A stretch of DNA of 64,000 nucleotides from contig JBFMDN010000004.1 in the NCBI GenBank assembly GCA_040753915.1, forward strand, positions 83,622 through 147,621, in the 5' to 3' direction. Below the pieces are notes generated by a model. The model searched no databases and was not told the DNA's origin. It saw only the letters and a list, made by a program, of their open reading frames with translations. Position numbers and translations under genes: made by a program. The stretch is from JBFMDN01 sp040753915 (GTDB lineage: Bacteria; Desulfobacterota; Desulfomonilia; Desulfomonilales; Desulfomonilaceae). Shown in pieces: positions 14,539 to 24,200 of the stretch (position 1 is its first letter; each line of letters begins with the position of its first letter).

Positions 14539-16698
14539 TTACGCCGGCTTGGTCAAGTACTGGTGGACGTGGGGGGACATGGACGTAAGGCGAACGAGCG
14601 CTGTGCAGGAATCGAGGTGTCGTTCCGCGGAAACGACTTTTCCGTAGAGCTCTCCTTCGATGGACTCGGTTCCCAGGGTCTCCAATTTGATTCGCAGATC
14701 TTCCCATTGTTCAACTGGCTCGCAAAGGTCTACGACAACCGAGGTTTGAGAGGCATGCGTTATCAACGCCGGAACCCCAGTACCCTGGACGGTTTTCTCG
14801 AGGAGGCGCCAGACGGTGACGTTTATGGGCGGCACCAGCGGCCGTGACGTTTCGTCTACCTGCGACAGGTAAACGTTGTACGGTCCCCCAATTCCTTTGA
14901 CGTCGTAAAGGGTGACGGTTCCCGGGACACCCTTCATTTGAATACCGATGGCCTTGTTGACGGTGACGATGTCCGCCACGTGGTCGTACGCGGCCTGGCT
15001 GATCAGGACTTGTCCCCCTGTGGAGTACGATTCCATTCTGCCGGTAAAATTGACTGCGGACCCTACAGCACCGTATTTGGACCTGCGTTCGGATCCGATA
15101 TTGCCAACCACCACGGTCCCGGTATGGATGGCGATCCCCATTTCCAGATGCGCCAAACCGTCAGCCTCATTGAGAGCGTTGATCTCTTTCATGGCCTCCT
15201 GCATGCGCAGTGCGCATGCCAATGCTCGGGCCGGATGGTCACGCAAGGGCTCGGGTGCGCCAAAGAAAGCCAGTATGCCGTCACCGATGATCTCGTCAAT
15301 GACGCCCCTGTGGTCCAGTAGTATTTCCACCATCTTGCCCAGGTACCTATTGAGGAACGAGATGATGTCTTCGGGTTTCATGTGAGACGTGAGCGCGGTG
15401 AAGCCACGCAGGTCCGACATCATCAAGGTGATTTCCCGGGACTCGCCGCCCAGCTTGAGACCATCTGTGGAATCAAGGAGCCGACTTACCACATCCCTGG
15501 TGACATAGCGGCCGAACGTGTCCCGAATGAAATCTCTCTGTTTGAGCCCCTCCGTCATATGGCCGAGAGATCGTGCAAGCTGTCCCACTTCGTCAGTGGT
15601 CTTGATATCTGACAGATCTATGTCGAGCTCTCCGCGTCCCACCTTCTCCGCAGCATCAGCCATGCGGAGCAGCGGCTTGGCTACCGATCTCGCCACGAGA
15701 ATGCTCACCAGCAGGAGCAACGCCACGCTGAAGCCGGCCCATACGACTGTCTTATGGTGGAGGGCCCTGACCTCCGCAAGCAGCTCGTGTTTCGGGAACA
15801 CTGCCCCCAGTGCCCAGCCGGTGGACGGTATGCGAGCGAAGGCAAGAAAAGCTTCTTCTTCCGTCAACGCATCGCCAATGTCTTCGAAGCCGGATCCGGC
15901 TCGTATCATGGAGCGTCCAATCTCCCGCAATCTCGGCTTCTTCTGCTCCTCTGCTATGCTGAAGATAGACTCGGACATGATGTATGCGCCGTTGGGATAC
16001 GTGACGAATTGGCCAGTGTCGGAAATGATAAAACAGTAGCCGGTCTGAGCTACTTTGATCGACTCCACCAATTCGGTTAGCCACTCGAGGGATACGTCAG
16101 CGGTGACAATGCCCCGAAAATCGCCGTGCTCTCCTTTGTCGCCGGGCCAAAACAGGGGGACCGAGTAGGTCACCATCAGAATGTTCCCGCCACCCTCGTC
16201 GAAATAGGGGTTGGTCCACAAAGGGCGACCGAGCAACTTCGGAATGTGATAGTAGTCCATCTGAAAATAATTGTACGCCGGGGTAGCAAGCTGCACGTAC
16301 TCGATTCCCTTGGCGGTGCGATAGAAATAGGGTGCGTACGCTGCCAGATCCTTCTCCCAGCCGCCTGGCTCAAAGGCCACTGCAGCGCCGAACACCTCGG
16401 GATTGTTGGCTACCAGCGCTCGAATTAGGTCGAGAAGATTTTGGGTGCTGCTGGGGGCCTGTGCCTCGACATATTCCGCCATCCCGGCCGGCACCTTGCT
16501 CACAGCCCTGAATTCCTGCTCGATTCGTCTCGCAACCGAAAGGGTCAGGTTCCTCGCGTTCTGCTCTGATTCTCGAAGGATAATATCGCGTGAGGAGGTA
16601 TAACTGTGGGCGAGGACGAGCCCCAGGACGAGTGACGTCCCTCCCATCACGAGGAGGGTTATCTTGGAGACAATACTGTCAGTCAACCACGAAATCAT
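14539..16698 (-). CDS. Cache-HAMP class III adenylate/guanylate cyclase
   Basis: 719 residues. Membrane segment near residues 12-32, a large periplasmic Cache-type sensor (about 35-310, with FYRTAKGIEYVQLATPAYNYFQMDYY), second membrane segment near 316-336, HAMP (about 338-390), then a class III cyclase domain: MSDLRGFTALTSH and IGDGILAFFG carry the two metal-binding Asp residues, and KYGAVGSAVNFTGRMES follows. A C-terminal extension of about 120 residues has no family I recognise. The known role of such proteins is to turn an extracellular ligand signal into cAMP or cGMP. Its start overlaps the stop of the substrate-binding protein gene by four bases, so the two are probably functionally linked. 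Confidence 0.9.
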   Translation of the reverse strand: MISWLTDSIVSKITLLVMGGTSLVLGLVLAHSYTSSRDIILRESEQNARNLTLSVARRIEQEFRAVSKVPAGMAEYVEAQAPSSTQNLLDLIRALVANNPEVFGAAVAFEPGGWEKDLAAYAPYFYRTAKGIEYVQLATPAYNYFQMDYYHIPKLLGRPLWTNPYFDEGGGNILMVTYSVPLFWPGDKGEHGDFRGIVTADVSLEWLTELVESIKVAQTGYCFIISDTGQFVTYPNGAYIMSESIFSIAEEQKKPRLREIGRSMIRAGSGFEDIGDALTEEEAFLAFARIPSTGWALGAVFPKHELLAEVRALHHKTVVWAGFSVALLLLVSILVARSVAKPLLRMADAAEKVGRGELDIDLSDIKTTDEVGQLARSLGHMTEGLKQRDFIRDTFGRYVTRDVVSRLLDSTDGLKLGGESREITLMMSDLRGFTALTSHMKPEDIISFLNRYLGKMVEILLDHRGVIDEIIGDGILAFFGAPEPLRDHPARALACALRMQEAMKEINALNEADGLAHLEMGIAIHTGTVVVGNIGSERRSKYGAVGSAVNFTGRMESYSTGGQVLISQAAYDHVADIVTVNKAIGIQMKGVPGTVTLYDVKGIGGPYNVYLSQVDETSRPLVPPINVTVWRLLEKTVQGTGVPALITHASQTSVVVDLCEPVEQWEDLRIKLETLGTESIEGELYGKVVSAERHLDSCTALVRLTSMSPHVHQYLTKPA

Positions 16699-17834
16699 CG
16701 TGGCCCCCGGTAGAATTTCGTGTATTCCGGGATCTCGCGAATGAGGTTGACCTCCTTCAATGCCTCGCTCACTCTTCGATAATCCTCTTCGGAGAGCCTT
16801 CCGAACACCTCATCATTACCGTCAGGTGTCATAAGGTCTTTCATGGCTGCGAGCATCCATCTCTGGTGAGCGACATTGGTTCCGGTGTTCGCATCCCTCG
16901 CGTGGCGCATGACGATCTCGATAGTCTCATCCGGATGGTCGAATGCGTGTTTCCAGCCCTTAAGAGAAGCCTCGGCAAAGGCAAGACACGCTTCAGGATC
17001 GGACGCAAACATCTCTTCAGAGCAGTACAGGCCGTCTTCTGGAAAGTTGACCCCAGTGTCCGCGAATTTCAGCACTGACAGCTCGTCCGGGTTGAAGCCA
17101 CAATTGAGAATGGTGTGATATTCATTGTACCACATGGCCGCAACAGCATCCACAGCCCCGGTAAGGAATACAGTTACGGTAGTATAATTGGGGATCACCT
17201 GGACACGGAGATTGTGCTTCTTGAGAAAGAAGAGCCCTGGTGCATCGAAATCGCCTACCCAAAATCCTACGCGCTTGTTTTCGATATCCTTGGGTTCGCG
17301 AATGCCGGACGACTTCTTCGCAACCAGGAGAAGAGAGGAACGCTGAATCATCTGGGCCAGGTTGACCAACCGCAGCCCAGCGGCCCTCTGCAAGATCGCG
17401 GTAGACAGCCAGCCGGTGCAAAAAGTGGTTTCCTCCGCCGCGAGGGAGGCGAAACAATTCTTGCCGGGACCTCCAGTGAGATGAGTTACATCCAGTCCGG
17501 CTTCCCGGTAGAATCCCTTTTCCTGGGCTACCATGTACCCCGCGAATTGCGCCTGAGGAATCCACTGAGGCATGAAGGTGACCGGCCTGAGCGATGCCTG
17601 TCCATATGCGCAACACCATCCCCCCATGATGAAAAGTGTCAGGAGGATCGCTATCGCTGTTGGCCGCGAGAGGTTCGGTTTGGTGGGGTTACAGGTCTCT
17701 TGGAAAGCGGTGTCCGAGCAGTCTGGCCAGGTACGACAGGCCCCAGCAATCGGACCGCACAGGGAATACAAGAGTCTTTGATTTGGCACGGTTTTCACGC
17801 GGGGCTCGTACGTGTCGGACACCGCAAAGCTCAC
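16695..17834 (-). CDS. NMT1/THI5-like periplasmic substrate-binding protein
   Basis: Up to 379 residues. A signal-peptide-like hydrophobic stretch (AIAILLTLFIMGG, then a CCAYGQA end) lies only after about 57 residues, so the true start is probably a downstream GTG or TTG. The mature part follows the NMT1/THI5 pattern: VTFMPQWIPQAQFAGYMVAQEKGFYREAGLDV, GGPGKNCFASLAAEETTFCTGW, and KDIENKRVGFWVGDFD. Such proteins bind pyrimidine-, sulfonate- or nitrate-type ligands for ABC importers. No permease or ATPase gene is adjacent; instead the next gene, overlapping by four bases, is a Cache-type cyclase, suggesting ligand sensing rather than transport. Confidence 0.82.
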   Translation of the reverse strand: MSFAVSDTYEPRVKTVPNQRLLYSLCGPIAGACRTWPDCSDTAFQETCNPTKPNLSRPTAIAILLTLFIMGGWCCAYGQASLRPVTFMPQWIPQAQFAGYMVAQEKGFYREAGLDVTHLTGGPGKNCFASLAAEETTFCTGWLSTAILQRAAGLRLVNLAQMIQRSSLLLVAKKSSGIREPKDIENKRVGFWVGDFDAPGLFFLKKHNLRVQVIPNYTTVTVFLTGAVDAVAAMWYNEYHTILNCGFNPDELSVLKFADTGVNFPEDGLYCSEEMFASDPEACLAFAEASLKGWKHAFDHPDETIEIVMRHARDANTGTNVAHQRWMLAAMKDLMTPDGNDEVFGRLSEEDYRRVSEALKEVNLIREIPEYTKFYRGPR

Positions 17835-18054
17835 TTACCATATCACAGCGGCTATTTGGATGTCAACGGGATAACCACCTGATTTGGCCCGCTTTTGGAG
17901 CACTTACCCCTGGGTTTTTCCGATTCGCTCGTCCCTCGGACGTTCACGGGGAGAATGGGCCTCCTGCAGGTTGCTCGAGTTGGGCAGATTGAACGTCCCT
18001 CCCACCTTGGTCCGGATGGCGGACAATTTGCCGGATCGCTTCCCTGCTATCGGA

Positions 18055-18828
18055 TTAGGCCAGTCCAAGCACCGACTCCGGCAGCGTCTGGCCTCCGTCG
18101 ATGATTATTGTTTGTCCTGTAATGTATCGGGCTTCATCGGAAACCAGAAATAGAATTGCATAAGCAACGTCTTCAGGGTCGCCCAATCTTCCCATGGGGA
18201 TAGAGTGCTCCGTACGGCGAATATAGTCTTCTCCCAGGTCAGTCAGCCCTTCAGTTCTAATGTTACCGGGCAGGACGGCATTGACTGTGATGCCGTACCG
18301 TGCCACCTCGAGGGCCGCGGAGCGCATGAATCCGAGCATACCTGCCTTGGTGGCCCCGTAGTGCGACCAGCCGGGGAATCCTGTGATCGGTCCTGTAATA
18401 GATGACGTGAATACGATCCTGCCGTACTCCTGTAACTTCATCTGAGGAAGGCAGGCCTGCACGGCCAGGTACGTTCCCTTCAGATTGACCGCGCAAACTC
18501 GATCCCAATCCTCTTCCGCCATGTCTTCAATCAGGGATGATGGAAAGATGCCGGCATTGCTGCACAGGATATCGATGGACCCGCACCGGTCAACCGTATA
18601 CGCTCCCAGCTCCATCATCCGTCGCTTGTCCGAGACGTCTGCTTGAAAAAAATGGGCCACTCCACCTAGCTCCTCGATTTCAGTAACGATCCGCGCTCCA
18701 TTCTTCGCACTCCCGGCAACGATCATCACCCGAGCCCCCTCAGCGGCTAAGACATGGGCAACAACTCTTCCGATCCCGCGCGTCCCGCCGGTAACCACTG
18801 CGGACTTTCCGTACAATTTCCCCAGCAT
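18055..18828 (-). CDS. short-chain dehydrogenase/reductase, FabG-like
   Basis: 257 residues from the ATG at 18828, which has AAGGAGGATAC directly upstream; in-frame sequence further upstream is not family-like. Classical SDR marks: cofactor motif TGGTRGIG at 13-20, CSNAGIF, catalytic Ser in TSSITG, YGATKAG with the Tyr and Lys, and PGNIRTEG. The end (ITGQTIIIDGG) is typical. It oxidises or reduces an alcohol/ketone with NAD(P)H. It stands alone, so the substrate cannot be named. Confidence 0.92.
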   Translation of the reverse strand: MLGKLYGKSAVVTGGTRGIGRVVAHVLAAEGARVMIVAGSAKNGARIVTEIEELGGVAHFFQADVSDKRRMMELGAYTVDRCGSIDILCSNAGIFPSSLIEDMAEEDWDRVCAVNLKGTYLAVQACLPQMKLQEYGRIVFTSSITGPITGFPGWSHYGATKAGMLGFMRSAALEVARYGITVNAVLPGNIRTEGLTDLGEDYIRRTEHSIPMGRLGDPEDVAYAILFLVSDEARYITGQTIIIDGGQTLPESVLGLA

Positions 18829-19244
18829 GTATCCTCCTTGAGGCCGAAATTGGCCGAAAATTCGTGGCAGGGATTCTACCACTATGTGGTGGCCATACCA
18901 ACCTGAGCGGCTTGCGAGGGACAGTGGACGATCGAGCCCCATTGCCACAAATACTCCATGACCTGCTGTGAAATTCCGCAGCGGCTCTGACGGGTCCCGG
19001 AGAATGCGCCATCGTCATCACGGAAGGCGCTCTCTCCCAAACCGCATCATGGGGTGCTTCGCTGTCGGAGGCTGAACATGCGGGAATTTTTTCAGTGGCT
19101 CGACGAATGAAGGGAACAAATCTGAGTTTTCAGTTGACACATGTGGGATGTAGGCTACTATTCACCTCTCCTCAGCCCGACCGATGCTCCTGCGAGCGAA
19201 TCGGGCCGTGATGGTGAGGAATCTCGTCTGGTATTGGAGGGTGT
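18829..19244. other. intergenic region holding a strong rightward promoter
   Basis: No larger gene is supported here. The right part contains TTGACA-16-TACTAT (listed separately) driving the small membrane protein gene. Confidence 0.5.
19134..19161 (+). promoter_or_regulatory. sigma-70 promoter of the small membrane protein
   Basis: TTGACA at 19134-19139, 16 bases, TACTAT at 19156-19161. Start of transcription near 19168, about 77 bases before the ATG at 19245. Confidence 0.5.
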
Positions 19245-19343
19245 ATGAGGCTGGAATTGTCTGAAAGTACAGCGGAATTGTTGCTGGTGTCCGCCATTTT
19301 GCTCGTCAGCATAACGCTGGCGTTTTATATGGGTATCGGCTAG
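19245..19343 (+). CDS. 32-residue single-span membrane peptide
   Basis: A tiny frame with good translation signals: TTGGAGG five bases before the ATG and a near-consensus promoter upstream. The peptide has a short acidic N-terminus (MRLELSESTAE) and one hydrophobic helix (LLLVSAILLVSITLAFYMGIG) to the end. It could be an accessory subunit of a membrane complex or a type I toxin-like peptide. No homologue is recognised. Confidence 0.5.
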   Translation: MRLELSESTAELLLVSAILLVSITLAFYMGIG

Positions 19344-19491
19344 GATAGATCCGCATTGGGAACCGTACGCGCGAAGTGTGGCACACTTTCCTGCCCGAGG
19401 AGCAACGATCTTTCCAGGATACCTTGTTTGCGGGAAGCTCCGGAGGCGTCCGGAGATGCTCCAACGGCACTGTTCACAAGGGAGGATCGGG

Positions 19492-19773
19492 ATGAGAATC
19501 ATTATAGCAGCGGCAGTGGCTCTAGCCGTCTTGGCTCTGCTCGGCCCTCCCGCCACTTACGTTTTGGCCGACGGCTATCCGGACTTTCGGGACAGGAGCC
19601 CCTATGGGGACGGCCACGGGTGGCAGGTACCGCAGGGGGGCGACGTGCGTTTTCCCACGGGCGCGGTTCGGTGGAACGACTATTCCGGACAAGTCCGATT
19701 CCCCGGCGGTGGAGTCCAATGGAGGGGGAATCACGGCCGAGTCAATGCTTTCGGCATTGATGTCCGATGGTAA
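19492..19773 (+). CDS. small secreted repeat protein
   Basis: 93 residues from the ATG at 19492, preceded by AAGGGAGGATCGGG. Residues 1-27 form a clear signal peptide (MRIII, Ala/Leu-rich core, YVLA cleavage region). The mature part of about 65 residues is Gly/Asp/Arg/Trp-rich with an internal repeat, GGDVRFPTGAVRW and GQVRFPGGGVQW, then GRVNAFGIDVRW. The alternating pattern suggests short beta strands. No family recognised; probably periplasmic or secreted. Confidence 0.7.
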   Translation: MRIIIAAAVALAVLALLGPPATYVLADGYPDFRDRSPYGDGHGWQVPQGGDVRFPTGAVRWNDYSGQVRFPGGGVQWRGNHGRVNAFGIDVRW

Positions 19774-19914
19774 CCGATTGCGCGCCAGGAAAAGCCCGAG
19801 GCGATGGAAGACACCTCGGCATAGCGGGCGCCTTCCCATCTGTGCCCCAAGCCACCTCGAAGCTGCAGCAAAAACTGACGGAGGGACAGACGTGCCGGGC
19901 TGGATCCGCAAAAT

Positions 19915-20259
19915 TCAGTGGTAGTCGTGTGTCCCTAACGTCACCTTGATTCCGGTCTGTGTCTCAATGAGCTTGGCCAAGTCTTCCGGGGAAGAATAAG
20001 GGCAGCCCGGCTTTGCGTTGACCAGACACGAGCTCAAATGGATTTCGTCAGGTTTGGTCTCCGACAGCTTGGCAGCCATGCCCAACGTGGGAACCACGGT
20101 CCGGCCCGGACATTCGCAGGCCACGAACGCTGTCACTGAGGAGGGCTCGTTGAACTTCCCTTCTCCCAAGCGAGCCGCCTTGAGACATCGCCATTCGCCC
20201 GGACATCCATACCCACTTTCCATGTACGCGCCGCAACCCACCACAGCAACCTTTTTCAT
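19915..20259 (-). CDS. CGGC-domain putative metal-binding protein
   Basis: 114 residues. It begins KKVAVVGCGAYMESGYGCPG and continues through RCLKAARLGEGKF, FVACECPGRTVVPT and HLSSCLVNAKPGCPY, a spread of cysteines typical of CGGC-domain proteins, small cytosolic proteins found mainly in anaerobes and methanogens and thought to bind metal. It lies downstream of, and in the same direction as, the OsmC gene with an 82-base gap; co-transcription is possible. Confidence 0.8.
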   Translation of the reverse strand: MKKVAVVGCGAYMESGYGCPGEWRCLKAARLGEGKFNEPSSVTAFVACECPGRTVVPTLGMAAKLSETKPDEIHLSSCLVNAKPGCPYSSPEDLAKLIETQTGIKVTLGTHDYH

Positions 20260-20341
20260 CTGCGATCTCCCTTGTCCAGAAATTTTGCTCCCATCAATAG
20301 GGTACGTCTGGAGTCAAGTCAAGGGGCCGGAAGTCCAATAG

Positions 20342-20926
20342 TCATGACCTGTCCAGCTCCACGGTGACCGGCACCGATTTTGACACCGAGTTGAAGACCG
20401 GCGAGTACTTTTGAGCCATTCTGACAAGCTCTTCTTTGTCCTCGTCGGAGATGTCTGCGTCAATCTTGAAATAGACTCGAATGCTTTGGTATCCCACCTC
20501 GACGTTTGGGTCGAGCCCCAGGAAGCCTCTCAGATCGAGATCCCCATCCAATCGTGACTCTAGATTTCGGATGCTTATCCCCTTGGCGGCCGAGTGGTAG
20601 ATGAGAGAACTGGTGAGGCAGCCCGCCAGGGCTGTCAAAAGATATTCAACCGGGTTGGGGCCAAGGTCCCGTCCCAGGAGAAGGGGGGGCTCGTCTTCAT
20701 CAAGCTCGAACGGTTTTTCGTGCGCGTGGACTTCCATGGCCCCATAGAAATCCTTTATGCTGGCGCGGTTATGACCGCCGTCAACCCATTTGTTGGTGAT
20801 TCGAAAATTGAACTTGGCTATCTCCGGTTGTTTCTTCACGAGCTCTATCGTCTCGAACAATTTTCCGACATCAACCCCATTTAGCATTTTCTCTGCCGCC
20901 TTCCTCTCTGCTGCTTGGCTTTCCAT
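20342..20926 (-). CDS. OsmC-family protein lacking the second cysteine
   Basis: 194 residues. OsmC/Ohr fold marks: NKWVDGGHNRASIKDFYGA, DEPPLLLGRDLGPNPVEYLLTALAGCLTSSLIYHSAAKG with the first catalytic Cys, and a C-terminal part ending YSPVFNSVSKSVPV. In OsmC and Ohr the second Cys of the peroxide-reducing pair sits in a CPV motif; here that position is Ser (YSPV), so peroxidase chemistry is doubtful. About 35 extra N-terminal residues are charged. Possibly co-transcribed with the CGGC protein. Confidence 0.9.
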   Translation of the reverse strand: MESQAAERKAAEKMLNGVDVGKLFETIELVKKQPEIAKFNFRITNKWVDGGHNRASIKDFYGAMEVHAHEKPFELDEDEPPLLLGRDLGPNPVEYLLTALAGCLTSSLIYHSAAKGISIRNLESRLDGDLDLRGFLGLDPNVEVGYQSIRVYFKIDADISDEDKEELVRMAQKYSPVFNSVSKSVPVTVELDRS

Positions 20927-21256
20927 CGTTCCTTGTCCTCCCTCTGTCTGCAGTCCGTATTACCTGCGCCTTTATTAATTGAGCAGGACGTGCCGGCGAG
21001 ATGCCGGAGTTTTACCATTTTCCCGGCCACACGAGGACTTTGGTCCTCATACGGCTGAGCCGTTCACCCGCGCTTTTTGACAGTTTAATAACGCGTCGAG
21101 GGGGGGCAAGAGGCCGGCCTCGGGACGCTCTTCAAAAACTCAGTTGGCATGCAAGCTCAATAGATGTACAAGCTTTGTTAATGCCCAGATCGGCGCGAAT
21201 AGACGCCTTCGCTGTTCTTCACCACGTGATGATACCCCCGATCGAGAAGAAGCCTA
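20927..21256. other. intergenic region before the defence island
   Basis: Between the leftward OsmC gene and the rightward helicase gene. A short hairpin CCGGC-GAGAT-GCCGG lies near 20994-21008. No gene seen; promoters for both neighbours are expected. Confidence 0.45.
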
Positions 21257-24200
21257 ATGACCGATGTCATGAAACTCTTGCCTGGCACTGAAGTTCGAGC
21301 ACGAGGTTTACGGTGGGACCTGATCGCCACAGAGACTCTCGGGCAACAGACGCTCTGCAGATTGAGAGGACTGGAGGGCGCTGTCATTGGGCAAGAATTC
21401 GACTTCTTGCACCCCTTCGAGAAGGTCGAACCTGTCCAGCACCAGATCCGTCCTGATCTTGCCGCGCCCCTTGCTAATTGGCTCGTGTACCATCAGGCAT
21501 TCCTTCTGGACCAGGCCCTCGGGGCACGAGCTTTATCGGCGGTTCAACCCGGCCGGCTCCGCATCGAGCCGTACCAGTTGGTCCCCGTGCTGCGCGCAAT
21601 CAGAATGAGCCGGCCCCGCCTGTTACTCGCAGACGGCGTGGGACTCGGGAAGACCATTCAGGCAGGACTGATCATCACGGAGCTGGTGGCCAGGAGGCTG
21701 GCCCATCGCATTCTCGTGGTTTCTCCTGCTGGTCCTCTGATGGAACAATGGCAGATTGAGATGCGGGAACGCTTCGGGCTCCGCCTCGAAGTGATCGACC
21801 GTGCCAAACTGCAGGAGATCAGACGAAGCACCGAACTCGGCTCCAATCCCTTTGACCATGTTTCCTTGGGATTGGTCTCCATTGATTTCCTCAAGCAAGA
21901 AAGCGTCCTAGACCAGCTTGAACGCTCAAGCTATGACGTGGTGGTCATTGACGAAGCGCACCACTGCATGGACGTGGGAGCAAGTCCGAGCAGAGATGAC
22001 TCGCAACGGCGACGCTTGGCCGAAATCCTTGCTCGACTCTGTGATGCACTGTTGCTCCTGACGGCCACGCCTCATGACGGAAATGATCGGTCTTTTTCTT
22101 CACTGTGCGAGCTACTCGATCCGTCCATCGTGGACGGCCGCGGGTCATTGCGTGGCGAACGATACCGGGACCATGTGGTCCGTCGCCTCAAGAAACATAT
22201 TCGAGTGCCAGATCCAAATAACCCCGCCATGACAAGGGAATTATTTCCCGAACGGGTTGTGACCCCCGTTCCCGTCGAGCTCGATGCAGACAGACAGACC
22301 GAATTCGTGGCCCTGCAGCGATCACTGCTGGATCTTGTGGCTCCAGAGCTTCGCCGTGCTTTTCGAGGCAAGAACTACAGTGATGTCCTCGCATGGATCG
22401 CCCTCCTCAAACGAAGCGTGTCAACCGTGTTAGCGTGTGAAGAGACGTTGCGAGTTGTGGCGGATCGGTTCCAGACCTTCGTCACGGAGACGGCTGAATC
22501 GCAGGAGATGCGGAGGCAGCGGATCCGGTCTCTTCGGGAATATGAACGCAAATTACAGCGATTTGGCTTCATTACCGCCGAAGAGGAACAGGAGCGCAGT
22601 AACCTGGAAGCCGAGGATATAGCCCAGCAATTGGCTTCCATGCAGAGAGAGCTCCGGAGAGGTTCCTACCGGCAGGCCAAGATCTCCGACGTGGTGGAGC
22701 ATCTCGACAAATTGGTCAGTCTCGCCGAGGAAGCCCGTGAACAAGACCCCAAATTGGACGTCCTTGTAAAGACAATTGAGGAAATTCGGCTCGGGGAGCC
22801 GAAGGCGAATGTTTTGGTATATACGGAATATATAGACAGCCAACGCGCAGCGGTCACGAAGCTCAGAGAATCAGACCTCGGCACTGTCATCACGATGAAC
22901 GGTCAGGACAATGAGAAGACTCGCATTGCCATCACGGAGCGGTTCCGGAATCACGATGGCTTGATTCTGGTAAGCACCGACTCTGCGGCAGAAGGGCTCA
23001 ACCTGCATCAGCGGTGCCACCACCTGATCCACCTGGAACTTCCATTTAATCCGAATCGGCTGGAACAACGCAACGGCCGCATTGATCGATATGGGCAAAC
23101 CGTGGAACCTCACGTCAAATACCTGTATTTGAGAGGCACCTTCGAGGAACGTATTCTGCTCCGCCTCATCGCCAAGTACGAGAAACAGAGATCCCGACTT
23201 ACTTTCGTTCCCAATACGCTCGGCCTAAGCACCTCCACCGATGCGACCCAGGCACGATTGCTCAAGGGCCTTATTGACGATGACAACAAGCTATTCAAAG
23301 AAGAGCCCCCCTTATTCGACCTGACCGAGGGCGACGAGAACCAGGGAGTAGACGATGCCACGAAAGAGCTTCTCGAAGAGATAGACCGAAGCTTGCGGTC
23401 ATATCGAGAGGCAGCCCGTTCCCATGCATGGCTTGGCGATGTGGGGCTCAATGCCGACGTGAAGCTTCAGCGTGAAGCTGACGAGGCTAGGGAAGAAGGT
23501 TCAAGAGCGGAAGGCGTTGATTTGCCTCGTTTCGTGTGCGACGCGATCTTGCTCGATGGTGGGGACGTGAATGGTGAATTACATGATGCTTACTTCACGG
23601 TCAGACTTCCCCCTCACTGGACGCACGGCCTCGATGACCTCCCCGGTTATGATCCGGATCGACGCATCGTTCGCCTCACCAGGCATCTTGACGTAATGGA
23701 TGACGGTCATGGCAAGTCAGTGGGCTTCCTTGGAAGGGCACATCCGTTGGTTCGGAGAGCATTGGATCGAGTGAGGAACATCTCCTTCGGTGCCGCTACC
23801 ACATCGGGACAAGATCCTCGCGCCAGTGTGGTCCGTGCCGACGTGACGAAGCCTACCCTTCTCTTCACCTTCCTGGGCCGAGTGGCGAGCCGTGCAGGAC
23901 GAGAGCTTGAGCGTGTCTTGGCTGTGCGAATCGGGATGAATGGAGAACCGGAATTTTTCGAATCCGCCGAAGGGTGGATGAATTTGGCCGACCCTGCTAA
24001 GGCCGTTCGCACGACGGACGTGTGGAAAGAATCCTTCCAGAGCTGGGCCGGGGATGCTGCACAAAGAGCAAGGGCAGCAGCCTCCCACGGTTTTGAAGCG
24101 ATAGCACGGGAATTCGCGAACACGAGAAGACAATCATTGTCACGTGAGCTTGCCGCCGAAGAGGAGTGGCTCAAGAAGCGAGTGGACGAGATCACGGGCT

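Noticed and set aside
17115..17882. 255-codon rightward frame
   Set aside because: It is antisense to the substrate-binding protein gene, which has clear family motifs.
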